From NCBI RefSeq assembly GCF_027533845.1, contig NZ_JAPZVN010000003.1:62001-126000 (forward strand): a stretch of 64,000 nt of DNA. The letters run 5' to 3'. Each line of letters starts with the position of its first letter. The first letter of the stretch is position 1. This document shows, piece by piece, positions 35,752 to 43,133 of the stretch. The notes beneath the pieces are model-generated. The model saw nothing but the letters and a program-made list of their open reading frames with translations, had not been told where the DNA came from and did not search any database. The translations under genes were made by a program, and so were the position numbers. The stretch is from Streptomyces sp. RPT161 (GTDB taxonomy: Bacteria > Actinomycetota > Actinomycetes > Streptomycetales > Streptomycetaceae).

Positions 35752-35871
35752 TCAGCCGCCCAACTTGAGAGCGTCCAAGTGCCGCCGCAGGAACTGCCGT
35801 AGCAGCTTCGGCGGATAGCGGTCGGGCAGCAGCGCCGCCTGCGGAGTCAGCCCGTCCAAGAGGGCGGTCAA
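35752..35871 (-). CDS. 39-residue ORF coupled by TTGA to the M50 peptidase gene
   Basis: A TTG at 35869-35871 overlaps the peptidase stop (35868-35870) as TTGA, the same 4-base coupling used throughout this genome. The product would read LTALLDGLTPQAALLPDRYP followed by PKLLRQFLRRHLDALKLGG: a short amphipathic, Leu/Arg-rich protein. The frame stays open far upstream, but within the peptidase gene it is a shadow. It might be a small regulator, an accessory peptide or a frameshifted tail of the peptidase. No family recognised. Confidence 0.4.
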   Translation of the reverse strand: MTALLDGLTPQAALLPDRYPPKLLRQFLRRHLDALKLGG

Positions 35872-37277
35872 CCGCTCTCGGCGTGCGGCTGACGGCCGTG
35901 CGCTTCGGTCCGCCGTCGTAGCGTCATCCGGCGGCTTGCCATACGGATGACGGAGCGCGCAGGACGCGCCAGTGCCAGCGTCAGTCCAGCGACGGGGAGC
36001 GCGAGCAACAGGATCTGGAGGCATGCCGAGGCCATGCCCAAGGGCTGGCTGCCTGCGGTTAGGGCGTTCTCGACCAGCAGGTTGGTTCTCTGCCAGTCGG
36101 ACTGGAGCAGTTGGGGCAGTTTGAAGACCACCATGCCCAATTGGAGAAGGAGTACCGGGACGACGCACATGACCCAGACGGCCACGATGGCCTGAGGCCA
36201 TCGTTTGAGGGCTTGGAGTCGGCCGTCGTGTGGTTGCCTCAGCAGTACCCGTCTGAGAATGGGGCCGATGTACTTGAAGAGATCCGGAATTCCGACCAGG
36301 TCCGCGACGATGTAGTAGCCGTCGAACCGCAGCGTGGGAAGCAGCTGTTGGATGATTTCGAGGTTGACGGAGAGGATCGCCACCACAAGGGGCTGGAAGC
36401 CTGTCGAGACGTAGAGCGCGAGCAGGCCCAGGACGAACAACGCGTTGAAGTAGACACCACCTAGGTCGGCCCGGATGCGCCCTGCACGGCCCAACCGATA
36501 GGAGTTGGTGATGTCGGTGTAGAAGGCGGGCCAGACGAGATAGATTCCGCACCCCATGGGTCCGGGCCGCACGCCTCCGTACCTGCACGCCGCGCCATGG
36601 CCCATCTCATGGAAGGCGCAGGAGGCGATGGCCAGGAAGAAGACCAGCAGAACGCTGGCCGGGGCCGAGAGCACTGACTGCAGGGCGGCACTGGTGTTCT
36701 GTGTGATCCACAGCCATACCTCACCGGCCACGAAGGCACAGACGGTGAGGAACACCAAAACCGGGCGGAACAGCCATGCGAAGAGGCCGGAGAGATACCA
36801 CGTGATGTGTTCCGGCAGCACTGCCAACCGGAACCGGAAGGCAAGGAAAGGGTCGCTTTTGGCAGTCGGCGGAGGCGGCGAGCCATCGCTGTAAGTGGTG
36901 AGGCCGAGAGGAGCGAGTTTCTGGTCGATGAGGAAGGCCACGTGCTCTGAGCTGAATTGACGCCCCGTCTCACGACTGAGTTCGTCAGCCACCTGCGCCA
37001 TGACCGACTCACGCCCGGGCACCGGCTGACCGCGAAGCTCCGCGTGCCGACTGTCCAGAGCTTTGATGACTTGGTAGAGCATGGCGGGGAGCCGAACGAG
37101 TTGCCCGTCGGGTCGGCATACCAGTTGTGGCGGCTCGCGGTAGCCCGATCCCTCGAACTCGCCGACCAGTTCGGTCCCGTCCACCAGCGTGGGCTGCGAA
37201 GTCATGTCCGCCCGGGCTGGCTGCCGTCCCGGCGGCTGTTCGGCTTCTCCGGTGCGTGGAGCGGACGGCACAGACAT
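35868..37277 (-). CDS. M50-type membrane zinc metallopeptidase with PqqD/RRE-like N-terminal domain (peptide maturation)
   Basis: 469 residues. About residues 45-125 look like a PqqD/RRE-type winged helix that binds peptide leaders: PPQLVCRPDGQLVRLPAML, YQVIKALDS, MAQVADELSRETGRQFSSE, IDQKLAPLGL. Then come membrane segments and the zinc motif HEMGH (His223, Glu224, His227) in ASCAFHEMGHGAACRYGG. LRFDGYYIVADLVGIPDLF, with Asp319, is the conserved third-ligand region of 'putative peptide zinc metalloprotease' proteins associated with bacteriocin-like peptides. At least six further hydrophobic helices follow. The two short homologous genes upstream on the same strand are its probable substrates. 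It may cleave or export their C-terminal part at the membrane. Confidence 0.8.
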   Translation of the reverse strand: MSVPSAPRTGEAEQPPGRQPARADMTSQPTLVDGTELVGEFEGSGYREPPQLVCRPDGQLVRLPAMLYQVIKALDSRHAELRGQPVPGRESVMAQVADELSRETGRQFSSEHVAFLIDQKLAPLGLTTYSDGSPPPPTAKSDPFLAFRFRLAVLPEHITWYLSGLFAWLFRPVLVFLTVCAFVAGEVWLWITQNTSAALQSVLSAPASVLLVFFLAIASCAFHEMGHGAACRYGGVRPGPMGCGIYLVWPAFYTDITNSYRLGRAGRIRADLGGVYFNALFVLGLLALYVSTGFQPLVVAILSVNLEIIQQLLPTLRFDGYYIVADLVGIPDLFKYIGPILRRVLLRQPHDGRLQALKRWPQAIVAVWVMCVVPVLLLQLGMVVFKLPQLLQSDWQRTNLLVENALTAGSQPLGMASACLQILLLALPVAGLTLALARPARSVIRMASRRMTLRRRTEAHGRQPHAESG

Positions 37278-37385
37278 GAGCGCTCTCCATGGGGTGACTG
37301 GCGGGCAGTCTGCGATGCGGTGTGGCAGGGAAGGGCCGGGAGCTTCCGGCCCTTCCCCGAGCAGGCGTGGTGAGCCGCTATGCGA

Positions 37386-37715
37386 TCAGTGGCTTGAGAT
37401 GGCCGACGGCATGCAGGTCATGCCGCTGGCCGGGTTCTCGCTCCCCAGGCCGAGCGAGCCCAACAGCCCCGGGGTGCCCTGCCGGTCGATGGACTGACAG
37501 GACGACATGATCGTGGTGCCGTGGTCGCTGGGGGCGGGAGCGTACACGCCGCCACCCGAGGCCGCCGCGGAGGAGCTGCTGGCGCTGTCCCCGCCGCCAT
37601 CGTGGCCAGCGCCTACGTTGTTGAACGGCGTGGACACGATGCCCATAACGGTGCGCTCGGGCAGCACCTCGCCCGTGACCTTGTCGAGCTCCTCGAAGCT
37701 GATGACGTTTTCCAT
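37386..37715 (-). CDS. Putative RiPP precursor peptide A (109 aa)
   Basis: ATG 37715 is preceded by GAAAGGGGA. Residues 1-23 align without gaps to peptide B: shared F7, E9, L10, G15, E16, L18, P19, R21, T22, V23 (EVLPERTV here, EALPARTV in B). A Gly/Ser-rich spacer of about 35 residues follows, then the second conserved block from DHGTT (64-68) through C73-Q74, PGLLGSLGL (82-90), MTC (99-101), P103 and AISS near the end. Cys73 and Cys101 are 28 residues apart, exactly as in B. It ends 108 bases before the peptidase start. The leader-like N-terminus plus conserved Cys-bearing C-terminus suggest a modified, processed peptide. Family not recognised. Confidence 0.65.
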   Translation of the reverse strand: MENVISFEELDKVTGEVLPERTVMGIVSTPFNNVGAGHDGGGDSASSSSAAASGGGVYAPAPSDHGTTIMSSCQSIDRQGTPGLLGSLGLGSENPASGMTCMPSAISSH

Positions 37716-37973
37716 TCCATTCCCCTTTCAAACTGTATTTCCCCGACTCGGACCGCCGTGTCGGCAATCCAAGCGATCGCCCCTGAAGCCCTTCCGTCAA
37801 GGGCGAGTTCCTGTTTTCCGCAGCGACGCACGGCGGCGGGAGTTTCACATCCCGCGCGCCTCACCGCCGTCCGCGGTAAGCGTGAGGAGAGAGCGCACAA
37901 TGCCTGCGCCTGGCGCTGAATCAGCGCAGGACTGTGGGTGAGTCCGAGGTGAATCCCCGGAAAACTGGCCCGG

Positions 37974-38243
37974 TCAGCGGCTTGAGATTGCTGCGGGAAT
38001 GCATGTCATGGTGTACCCGGGGGAGCTGGGCGCGAGTCCCAGTGCGGCCAGGAGGCCGGGGCTCCCCGCATCCTGGTGGTATTGGCAGGCATAGACCACC
38101 GTTGTTCCGTGGTCCGTTCTCGTCAGCATCGGGTACGAGGGATTCCCACTCCCTGCCACCGTCACGCTCGAAAGCACGGTCCGCGCGGGAAGCGCCTCAC
38201 CGAAAAGCTGCCCAAGCTCCGCAAAAGTAACGGCAGATCCCAT
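37974..38243 (-). CDS. Putative RiPP precursor peptide B (89 aa), paralogue of peptide A
   Basis: ATG 38243 has GGGAGGGAG a few bases upstream, a strong ribosome-binding site; the reading from 38288 is less likely. Residues 1-23 (MGSAVTFAELGQLFGEALPA then RTV) match peptide A without gaps. The C-terminal block DHGTTVVYACQ, SPGLLAALGL, TMTCIPAAISSR repeats the other peptide with Cys53 and Cys81 28 residues apart. The middle is 20 residues shorter than in A because it lacks the Ser/Gly/Ala run. It begins the gene row that leads to peptide A, the M50 peptidase and the methyltransferase. Conservation of both ends and of Cys spacing argues for function. Confidence 0.65.
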   Translation of the reverse strand: MGSAVTFAELGQLFGEALPARTVLSSVTVAGSGNPSYPMLTRTDHGTTVVYACQYHQDAGSPGLLAALGLAPSSPGYTMTCIPAAISSR

Positions 38244-38288
38244 CGTTCTCCCTCCCTCAGGGACGAGGCCGCTGCGACTGGCCCCCAC

Positions 38289-38633
38289 AGACCGCCCGTG
38301 GTGTGTACGCCACCGGCCACCGAGGCCGCGACAGCCTCATCGTCCCTTCATACGGCTAACGCCGAATACGACGACAGGACACGTCACTTATCCGGTGATC
38401 ACCCTTTCGGGTCGCGGTCGGGCAAGGGCGTGACTGGGTCGCATGGCATACGAAAAAATGCGTCGACGTTGCCATCCTGATGCTCACGCAACCGCCTTCG
38501 ATATGGCTCTGGGTAGAGTTCTTCGAGCATCGACGACCACCCCGCACAGCCTTCGCTACCTGCAGCCCCCCGCAGGTCCCTCCGCCGGACGTGATCGGCT
38601 CAATTCGATCAGTCGCACCTTCCACTGGCATCG
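38289..38633. other. Non-coding or decayed stretch upstream of peptide B
   Basis: No convincing gene. The bases next to 38243 must hold the promoter of the peptide genes. Further right, the sequence merges into the ISL3-type transposase remnant. Its GC content looks lower than in the surrounding genes. Confidence 0.4.
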
Positions 38634-38762
38634 TCAAGCGAGAAGAACGCGCTTGCGAAGCGGCTGAAGTCCAGTCATGCCGAACATCTGGCGCTTCAGC
38701 ATTTCGATCCGCTTGATGTGCCCTTCTACAACCCCGCAATTCCAGAGCGGGGAGAGCCCCGG
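38634..38762 (-). pseudogene. ISL3-family transposase remnant (C-terminal end)
   Basis: Reading leftward, one frame gives PLWNCGVVEGHIKRIEMLKR, then QMFGMTGLQPLRKRVLLA and a stop at 38634-38636. The VEGHxxRIKxxKRQMFGRAxxxLLRKRVLL string is the standard C-terminus of ISL3-type transposases. Upstream of it the match is lost after a few residues, so only about 40 codons survive. Confidence 0.75.
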
Positions 38763-38832
38763 GGATAGCGGCGTCGAGGTCGGCTTCGGGAGCCTGTCGG
38801 ATTGCAACAGGATCTCCAGCGACGGTGCGGCG

Positions 38833-38867
38833 GTCGGCGGTCGGCGGTCGGCGGTCGGCGGTCGGCG
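38833..38867. repeat. Tandem repeat, five copies of a 7-base unit
   Basis: GGTCGGC is repeated five times without a mismatch from 38833 to 38867. It lies within the decayed region between mobile-element remnants and is not inside a recognisable gene. Confidence 0.85.
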
Positions 38868-39309
38868 GGCAAATCGGCTGGCCGAGGGCGTGTCTGGATG
38901 CCTCTGACTATGTCCAAGTCAGCGAGCGGCTTCGGCAGCGTTTCCGTATCGCACTCGTTCGACGACGGCGGTGTGGATTGTGACGCGCGGCGACGGAGAG
39001 GTCGGCCGGCTTCTCCGCTACGGCATCAGCCGCGGGCAGCCCCGGTATCTGCGCCGGACCACTCACACAAGCGGCCTTCGGCCCAGTTGCGGCAGCGGCT
39101 GGAAGAACGGCTGCGGGCTGCAAGAGCCCTACGGGGGTCTCGGTCGCGAGGGCGACGCGAGGCCACCAGCATTTTTTGATCACGCTGGGAGGGTGCCCAG
39201 CCACAACGTTTCCGCATGTCAGATGTCACCCGCAAGTGGGTACGTCGCTCCACGGAATGACGCGTGGTGCTGCGCAGTGAACTCAAGGCCACTGCCTTCC
39301 GCATCGGCG
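38868..39309. other. Decayed region without a recognisable gene
   Basis: Several open frames exist but are rich in Arg, Pro and Gly and lack family resemblance. I interpret the stretch as degenerate sequence between two mobile-element fragments. Confidence 0.4.
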
Positions 39310-39400
39310 CCTGACGCGACGCCAACCTGCCCCCGCCCAGCCCTCGCCTTCGGCATCGACGAGGAGACCGCCATTCAATTCGCGGACTCCGCAGGGCAGT
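39310..39400 (+). pseudogene. Fragment of a Tn554-type tyrosine recombinase C-terminus
   Basis: One frame reads ALAFGIDEETAIQFADSAGQ. This resembles the C-terminal HLAxVFGIDExTAIRYAxxAR segment of a recombinase family common in streptomycetes. The preceding sequence does not stay in frame, and the expected catalytic domain is missing. A short match, so the call is tentative. Confidence 0.4.
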
Positions 39401-39720
39401 TTCCGCAGACCACTCACGAATCCGACCCGGCATGTTCGCCACGAACCCACAGGCTCACCCCCGACGATGGCGGCATCGAACCCGCAGGTTCCCGAGTTGC
39501 GCCGCTCTCGCGCCGAGTGGATTTCCTCTGGTGGCAGCTGAGTTGATCGTCACTGCTACGCTTCGCACCCGCCCGACCGTGGCCTGCCCCGACAACACAA
39601 CCTGACCGACGCCTGGTTTGCCCGCTGATCGTCGCTGGTTGGATCTCTGGTTGACCTCTGGTTGACCTCAACCCTGATAGAGGCTGTGCACTGGCATCAG
39701 TCCGAGGAAGGAAGTACGCC

Positions 39721-40470
39721 ATGCCCACCAAGACGCTGCAGATTCCCACCACGGATGGCCAGGCCGACGCTTTCGCCGCCTTCCCCGACGGCGGTGAGCG
39801 GCACCCGGGGGTGCTGCTGTACACGGACGCCTTCGGCGTGCGGCCCGTGCTAGTGGAGATGGCTCGCGAACTGGCCGAGCACGGGTACTACGTGCTCGTC
39901 CCGAACCTCTACTACCGGCACGGCCCGGCACCGGTGATCGAACTTCCCGAGCACATCGGAGAAGAGATCCGGCCCGCAGTCATCGCCCAGCTGATGCCCT
40001 TGGTCGAGGAGCACACCAGCGAACGTGTACTGCGCGACGCCGACGACTACCTCAGGTTTCTCACCACCCAGCCCGAGGTCAGCGCCGGACCGGTCGCCGT
40101 GATCGGTTACTGCATAGGCGCCGCGTTGGCGATGCGCACCGCAGCGGCCCATCCCGGCCAGGTGGCCGCCGTCGCCGGATTCCACCCCGGCTTCTTGGTC
40201 ACGGACGCGCCCGACAGCCCGCACCGCCTCGTCCCCAAGCTCACTGCCCAAGTACACCTCGGCCTCGCCGAGAACGACATGTCGTCCGAGTCCATCAGCA
40301 AGCTCAACCTGGCCCTGGATGCCGCAGGCGTCGGCTACACCATCGAGATCTATCCCGGCACCATCCACGGCTACACCATGTCCGACACCGATGCCTTCAG
40401 CCCCTCCGCACTGCAACGCCACTGGGACCGCCTCCTCCCCCTCCTCGACCGCACCCTGGCCAACAGTTGA
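39721..40470 (+). CDS. Dienelactone hydrolase-family protein
   Basis: 249 residues with AAGGAAG upstream of the ATG. The alpha/beta fold shows HPGVLLYTDAFGVRPVLVEM, YVLVPNLYYRHGPAPV, the Cys nucleophile elbow VAVIGYCIGAALAMR, the acid region VHLGLAENDMSSES and the His region IYPGTIHGYTMSDT. This Cys-Asp-His arrangement is that of carboxymethylenebutenolidase-like enzymes. It is an isolated intact gene between decayed segments. Substrate unknown. Confidence 0.85.
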   Translation: MPTKTLQIPTTDGQADAFAAFPDGGERHPGVLLYTDAFGVRPVLVEMARELAEHGYYVLVPNLYYRHGPAPVIELPEHIGEEIRPAVIAQLMPLVEEHTSERVLRDADDYLRFLTTQPEVSAGPVAVIGYCIGAALAMRTAAAHPGQVAAVAGFHPGFLVTDAPDSPHRLVPKLTAQVHLGLAENDMSSESISKLNLALDAAGVGYTIEIYPGTIHGYTMSDTDAFSPSALQRHWDRLLPLLDRTLANS

Positions 40471-40790
40471 GGCTCCGGCCCGGAAGGAGACTTGGTGATC
40501 GAGACGGCCAACGACGAGAACTGCGGGCGCGTTCGGGAGGAGAACGCGGGCTGGCGCCTGTCACTATTCTGACGATGACGTGCTGGCCAGGGCCCGCCGA
40601 ACCGCTGCTGCCGGGAACGGAGTGCGCTTGCTCTGCGTGAGCAGTCGATGGTGGAAGTCGTCCAGGACGATCGCGTGCGGGGCGTGACGCTCGATGAGCG
40701 TGCCGCTGTCGGGCGGAACGCCGTCGACGATGTCGGCGCACACCTCGGAGCGGGCGGCCGGTCGACCGCATCGCCCCGAACCCCCGAATC
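40471..40790. other. Degenerate stretch; possible minus-strand gene fragment
   Basis: On the minus strand a frame ending at 40564 reads CADIVDGVPPDSGTLIERHA and then APHAIVLDDFHHRLLTQSKR, which looks protein-like, but it starts in low-complexity sequence and matches no family I know. Nothing else is recognisable. Confidence 0.3.
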
Positions 40791-41006
40791 GCACCGCCGG
40801 AGGCGTCCCCGCCCGCGGAGGACGTCGTCCACCTCATGGACGCCCTCCGCGCCTCGCTCGAACGTCAAGGCAAGAAAGTCCGGGCGGCCCGGCGAGGAAG
40901 AGTGCCGCGCGGAAGGCCGCAGCCAGGCAGCCCGCCTAGAAGACGGCAGCGAAGAAGGCCACGGCCAAGAAGGACCTCGGCGAAGAAGGCCGGCCGCGGC
41001 GCCTGA
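40791..41006 (+). pseudogene. Remnant of a Ku-type DNA end-binding protein C-terminus
   Basis: One frame reads PPAEDVVHLMDALRASLERQ GKK, the VVDLMxALxxSL motif near the C-terminus of bacterial Ku. The Lys/Ala-rich tail expected after it appears in another frame as ARKSAARKAAARQPA, a stop, then KTAAKKATAKKD. So a frameshift and a stop have broken the tail, and the Ku core is missing. Ku joins DNA ends with LigD; this copy cannot be functional. Confidence 0.5.
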
Positions 41007-41032
41007 CCAGCGGCTAGGTCAAGTCCGGGCGG

Positions 41033-41233
41033 TCAGACAAGCGCGCTGAGGAGGAAGCCGGCGCCCCGGAGGATCTGGCCCACGGCTGGGGCGCTCTGAA
41101 AGGTGCCGGTGGCCGCACCGTCAGGCGAGGTGGTGCGGGTTTGTGCCTGGGAGGGGGTGGCCAGAGCGATGCCTCCCAGGGCGAGCAGGGCACTTGCCGT
41201 GACGGTCGCGGTGGTACGGCGGATGTTGTTCAC
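41033..41233 (-). CDS. Small secreted peptide (66 aa)
   Basis: GTG 41233 is preceded by GAGAGG. NNIRRTTATVTASALLALGG then IALATPSQAQT is a clean Sec signal peptide, leaving a mature peptide of about 36 residues that ends QILRGAGFLLSALV. No Cys is present. Similar short exported peptides are frequent in streptomycetes, but I know no assigned function. Confidence 0.6.
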   Translation of the reverse strand: MNNIRRTTATVTASALLALGGIALATPSQAQTRTTSPDGAATGTFQSAPAVGQILRGAGFLLSALV

Positions 41234-41383
41234 AGAAGAACCTCTCGAACGGCGGCGTATGCGGCATGGGGTCAGCCGAGACGTTTCCCCGGCCGCAATC
41301 CGCGCACACGCGACCGTCCTCGCAACCACCCTTACAGCCGCCAGGACGTGCCGGAGCAGCCCTTCTCCGGCGGGCTGAACGCC

Positions 41384-41593
41384 CTAGCTCCACACTTCCG
41401 GTCCGCCGCCGCGCCACTCGATCAACGAGGGGTCGTCCAGCCGTACTCTGCCCGGGGTCACGCCTTCACGGCGCAGCAGAGCCCGCAGTTCCCGTGGCCG
41501 GTGCACTCGCCCCGCGTACTCACCGTTGATCGTCACTCGCCGACCTGCCAGACCCGGCGAGTGCACCACCACGGGCGGATGCCGATCGTCCAT
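41384..41593 (-). CDS. Conserved small hypothetical protein (69 aa)
   Basis: From ATG 41593, MDDRHPPVVVHSPGLAGRRV, then TINGEYAGRVHRPRELRALL, ending DDPSLIEWRGGGPEVWS. The C-terminal IEWRGGGPxVW is a signature of a short protein repeatedly seen in Streptomyces. No function is known to me. It seems intact although both sides are decayed. Confidence 0.6.
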   Translation of the reverse strand: MDDRHPPVVVHSPGLAGRRVTINGEYAGRVHRPRELRALLRREGVTPGRVRLDDPSLIEWRGGGPEVWS

Positions 41594-41699
41594 CAACCCC
41601 AGACTGCGCCTCGCTGGTGCCCACCGCATGCTGTCGGGCTGAGCAGGTGTGCCCGTCCCAGCCAGCGATGCGCGCGTGAAGCGGCGGGCGGTGATCACG

Positions 41700-41895
41700 C
41701 TGCCGCCTGGACGTCGGCGCGGGTCTGCGGCTGGGAGACCTCACGGTCGGTGTCGGTGCAGCAGCAATTCCAGCCCCGCCAGGGTGTACTCGACGCCGAA
41801 GCGGCGGCGTAAGATCTCGGCGATCCGGGCCAGCGTCCAGCACTGATCACTCCAGCCGCACGTGGCCGGATCGGCATCCAACTCCGCCTCAAGAA
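41700..41895 (-). pseudogene. IS630-type transposase remnant (winged-helix N-terminal part)
   Basis: Reading leftward: SDQCWTLARIAEILRRRFGV then EYTLAGLELLLHRHRP and a stop at 41741. This matches DQRWTLaRVaelIxRRFgVxYTlxGvxxLLhRhGWS of IS630-type transposases. The next block (REVSQPQTRADVQAA) continues in another frame, so the gene is frameshifted and truncated. Confidence 0.65.
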
Positions 41896-41927
41896 CGAAG
41901 GCGGGTGAAGTTCACGGCGGCCCTTCC

Positions 41928-42095
41928 CTACGGCTCGTGGTGGGCGTGGGCGGTGCGCGGCGGCAGCGGGGGCAGGGTGATGCCGAGGTTGGTGGCGATG
42001 GCTTCCTGTCGGCCGCGGATGTCGGCCATCTCTTCCCGCAGTGCCTCGATGTGTTCCAGCACGCGGGCTTGGGCGGGGCGGCGTCCGGGTCACCG
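41928..42095 (-). pseudogene. Truncated C-terminal fragment with a coiled-coil-like segment
   Basis: The minus-strand frame reads VLEHIEALREEMADIRGRQE then AIATNLGITLPPLPPRTAHA and stops at 41928. Its heptad-like pattern and codon use look like a genuine protein tail, but no start or upstream domain exists; at about 42100 the sequence switches to an unrelated fragment on the other strand. Confidence 0.45.
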
Positions 42096-42099
42096 AGGA

Positions 42100-42440
42100 G
42101 CTGGTACAAGCCCTACTTCGCACTGGCCTACGAGAACCACCTGTACGCCTACTACGGGGCGCAGGACGCATTCCGTCTCCATTCGCTCCTCGGGCACGAC
42201 TGGAGCACTATGCCCGACCAGGTCCCCACCTGGTTCTTCGACCTCAAGGCCCTGCGGGCCCAGGCCGGGAACCCCGGCATGCCCAAGCTGGACGACAGCG
42301 ACCACCACGCGCTTGCCGACGCCCGCTACAACCGGCGGATGCACGAGCACGTGCTGGCCCTCGCCGGGCAATCCGCGTGCGGCCGGGCGCTCGCCACCGG
42401 CCAGCCCTGCCCCGACCACACCGCGGCGGTGCCCCGGTGA
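42100..42440 (+). pseudogene. 5'-truncated 3'-5' exonuclease-like gene (Rv2179c-type)
   Basis: The frame YENHLYAYYGAQDAFRLHSL, LGHDWSTMPDQVPTWFFDLK and DDSDHHALADARYNRRMHEH keeps the C-terminal half of the DEDDh-like exoribonuclease fold, including the HHALADAR motif with its catalytic His and Asp. The N-terminal D-E part is missing: to the left of about 42100 lies a different fragment. The end (QPCPDHTAAVPR) looks original. Confidence 0.55.
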
Positions 42441-42532
42441 GCCACCCGCCGGGGGCGAGATCGGTGCGGGCTGGCCACTCGCGGCACCCCGACCGGAGGT
42501 TTACGTTCCGTGCCGGGGGTAGCGGCTTGGGT

Positions 42533-42772
42533 ATGGAAAGTGTGAATGACCGTCTTTCCCGTTGGTGGAGCACTCTCAGCCAGGCGGCGCGAGACCGTCT
42601 GCTCGCGTTGAAGGAAGAGGACCATGTGCCCCACGAGTTCGCCGTGGCCCTCAGTCGAGCGGGTGTCTTCCCCGTCAGCGACGGCCTGTGGCCCGAGCGC
42701 GAGTCCGACCCCTCCGGCTTCCGTCAGCCGCACGAACTCCGGGCATTCCTGACAGAGCAACGCCGCGCATAG
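42533..42772 (+). CDS. Small conserved hypothetical protein (79 aa)
   Basis: ATG 42533, MESVNDRLSRWWSTLSQAAR then DRLLALKEEDHVPHEFAVAL and SRAGVFPVSDGLWPE, ending ELRAFLTEQRRA. The globular, well-composed sequence and good codon use suggest a real gene. I recall similar short proteins in Streptomyces, without known role. No clear ribosome-binding site is seen. Confidence 0.6.
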   Translation: MESVNDRLSRWWSTLSQAARDRLLALKEEDHVPHEFAVALSRAGVFPVSDGLWPERESDPSGFRQPHELRAFLTEQRRA

Positions 42773-43133
42773 TCCCCCCGGGGCTCATGCTCCGGGAGCC
42801 TACTGCCTGTCAGCACAGCGGCATGGTGAACGACCCGCCCATACGCTTCGGGGAAAAGCGGCAGGGTGTGGCTGCGCGGACCAGGCCCGGGCCCAACCGC
42901 AACCGGCCGGTCCGGCAGCCTCGTGGCCGGGCGGGCACCGAGGCTGCCGACCGGTGGCGACGCATCATGCTGTGGGGTCTGTCCCCGCGTCACGCACCCA
43001 CCAAGGTCAACGCCCAAGGGGGAGCGAGGTCATCCCACTTGGGCACGTCGCTTCCGCCGGAAACTATTGCTCCGTATCTACGAGAGCTACGGCCTCCCCG
43101 CCTGGTTCAGTCTCGACGGACCTACACGACGGA
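42773..43133. other. Region without a recognisable gene
   Basis: Frames here lack family resemblance. One reads RIYESYGLPAWFSLDGPTRR near 43080-43130, possibly a scrap of an older gene. Nothing more can be supported. Confidence 0.35.

Noticed and set aside
35752-36588. 278-codon minus-strand frame overlapping the M50 peptidase gene
   Set aside because: Most of it is an out-of-frame shadow of the peptidase; only the last 39 codons after the peptidase stop may be real and are listed separately.
37386-38243. Sortase substrates, because of LPxRT in both short peptides
   Set aside because: The LPERT/LPART motif is near the N-terminus, lacks the Gly of LPxTG, and is not followed by a membrane helix and basic tail.
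37386-38243. Daptide or lanthipeptide precursors
   Set aside because: No matching modification enzymes (aminotransferase, alcohol dehydrogenase, LanM or LanKC) are visible; only the M50 type of peptidase is shared with daptide loci.
38833-38867. CRISPR array
   Set aside because: The repeat unit is 7 bases with no spacers and no cas genes.
40564-40794. Small minus-strand gene (76 codons) with VLDDFHHRLLTQSKR
   Set aside because: Protein-like in part, but no start context, no family and decayed surroundings; noted only as a possible fragment.
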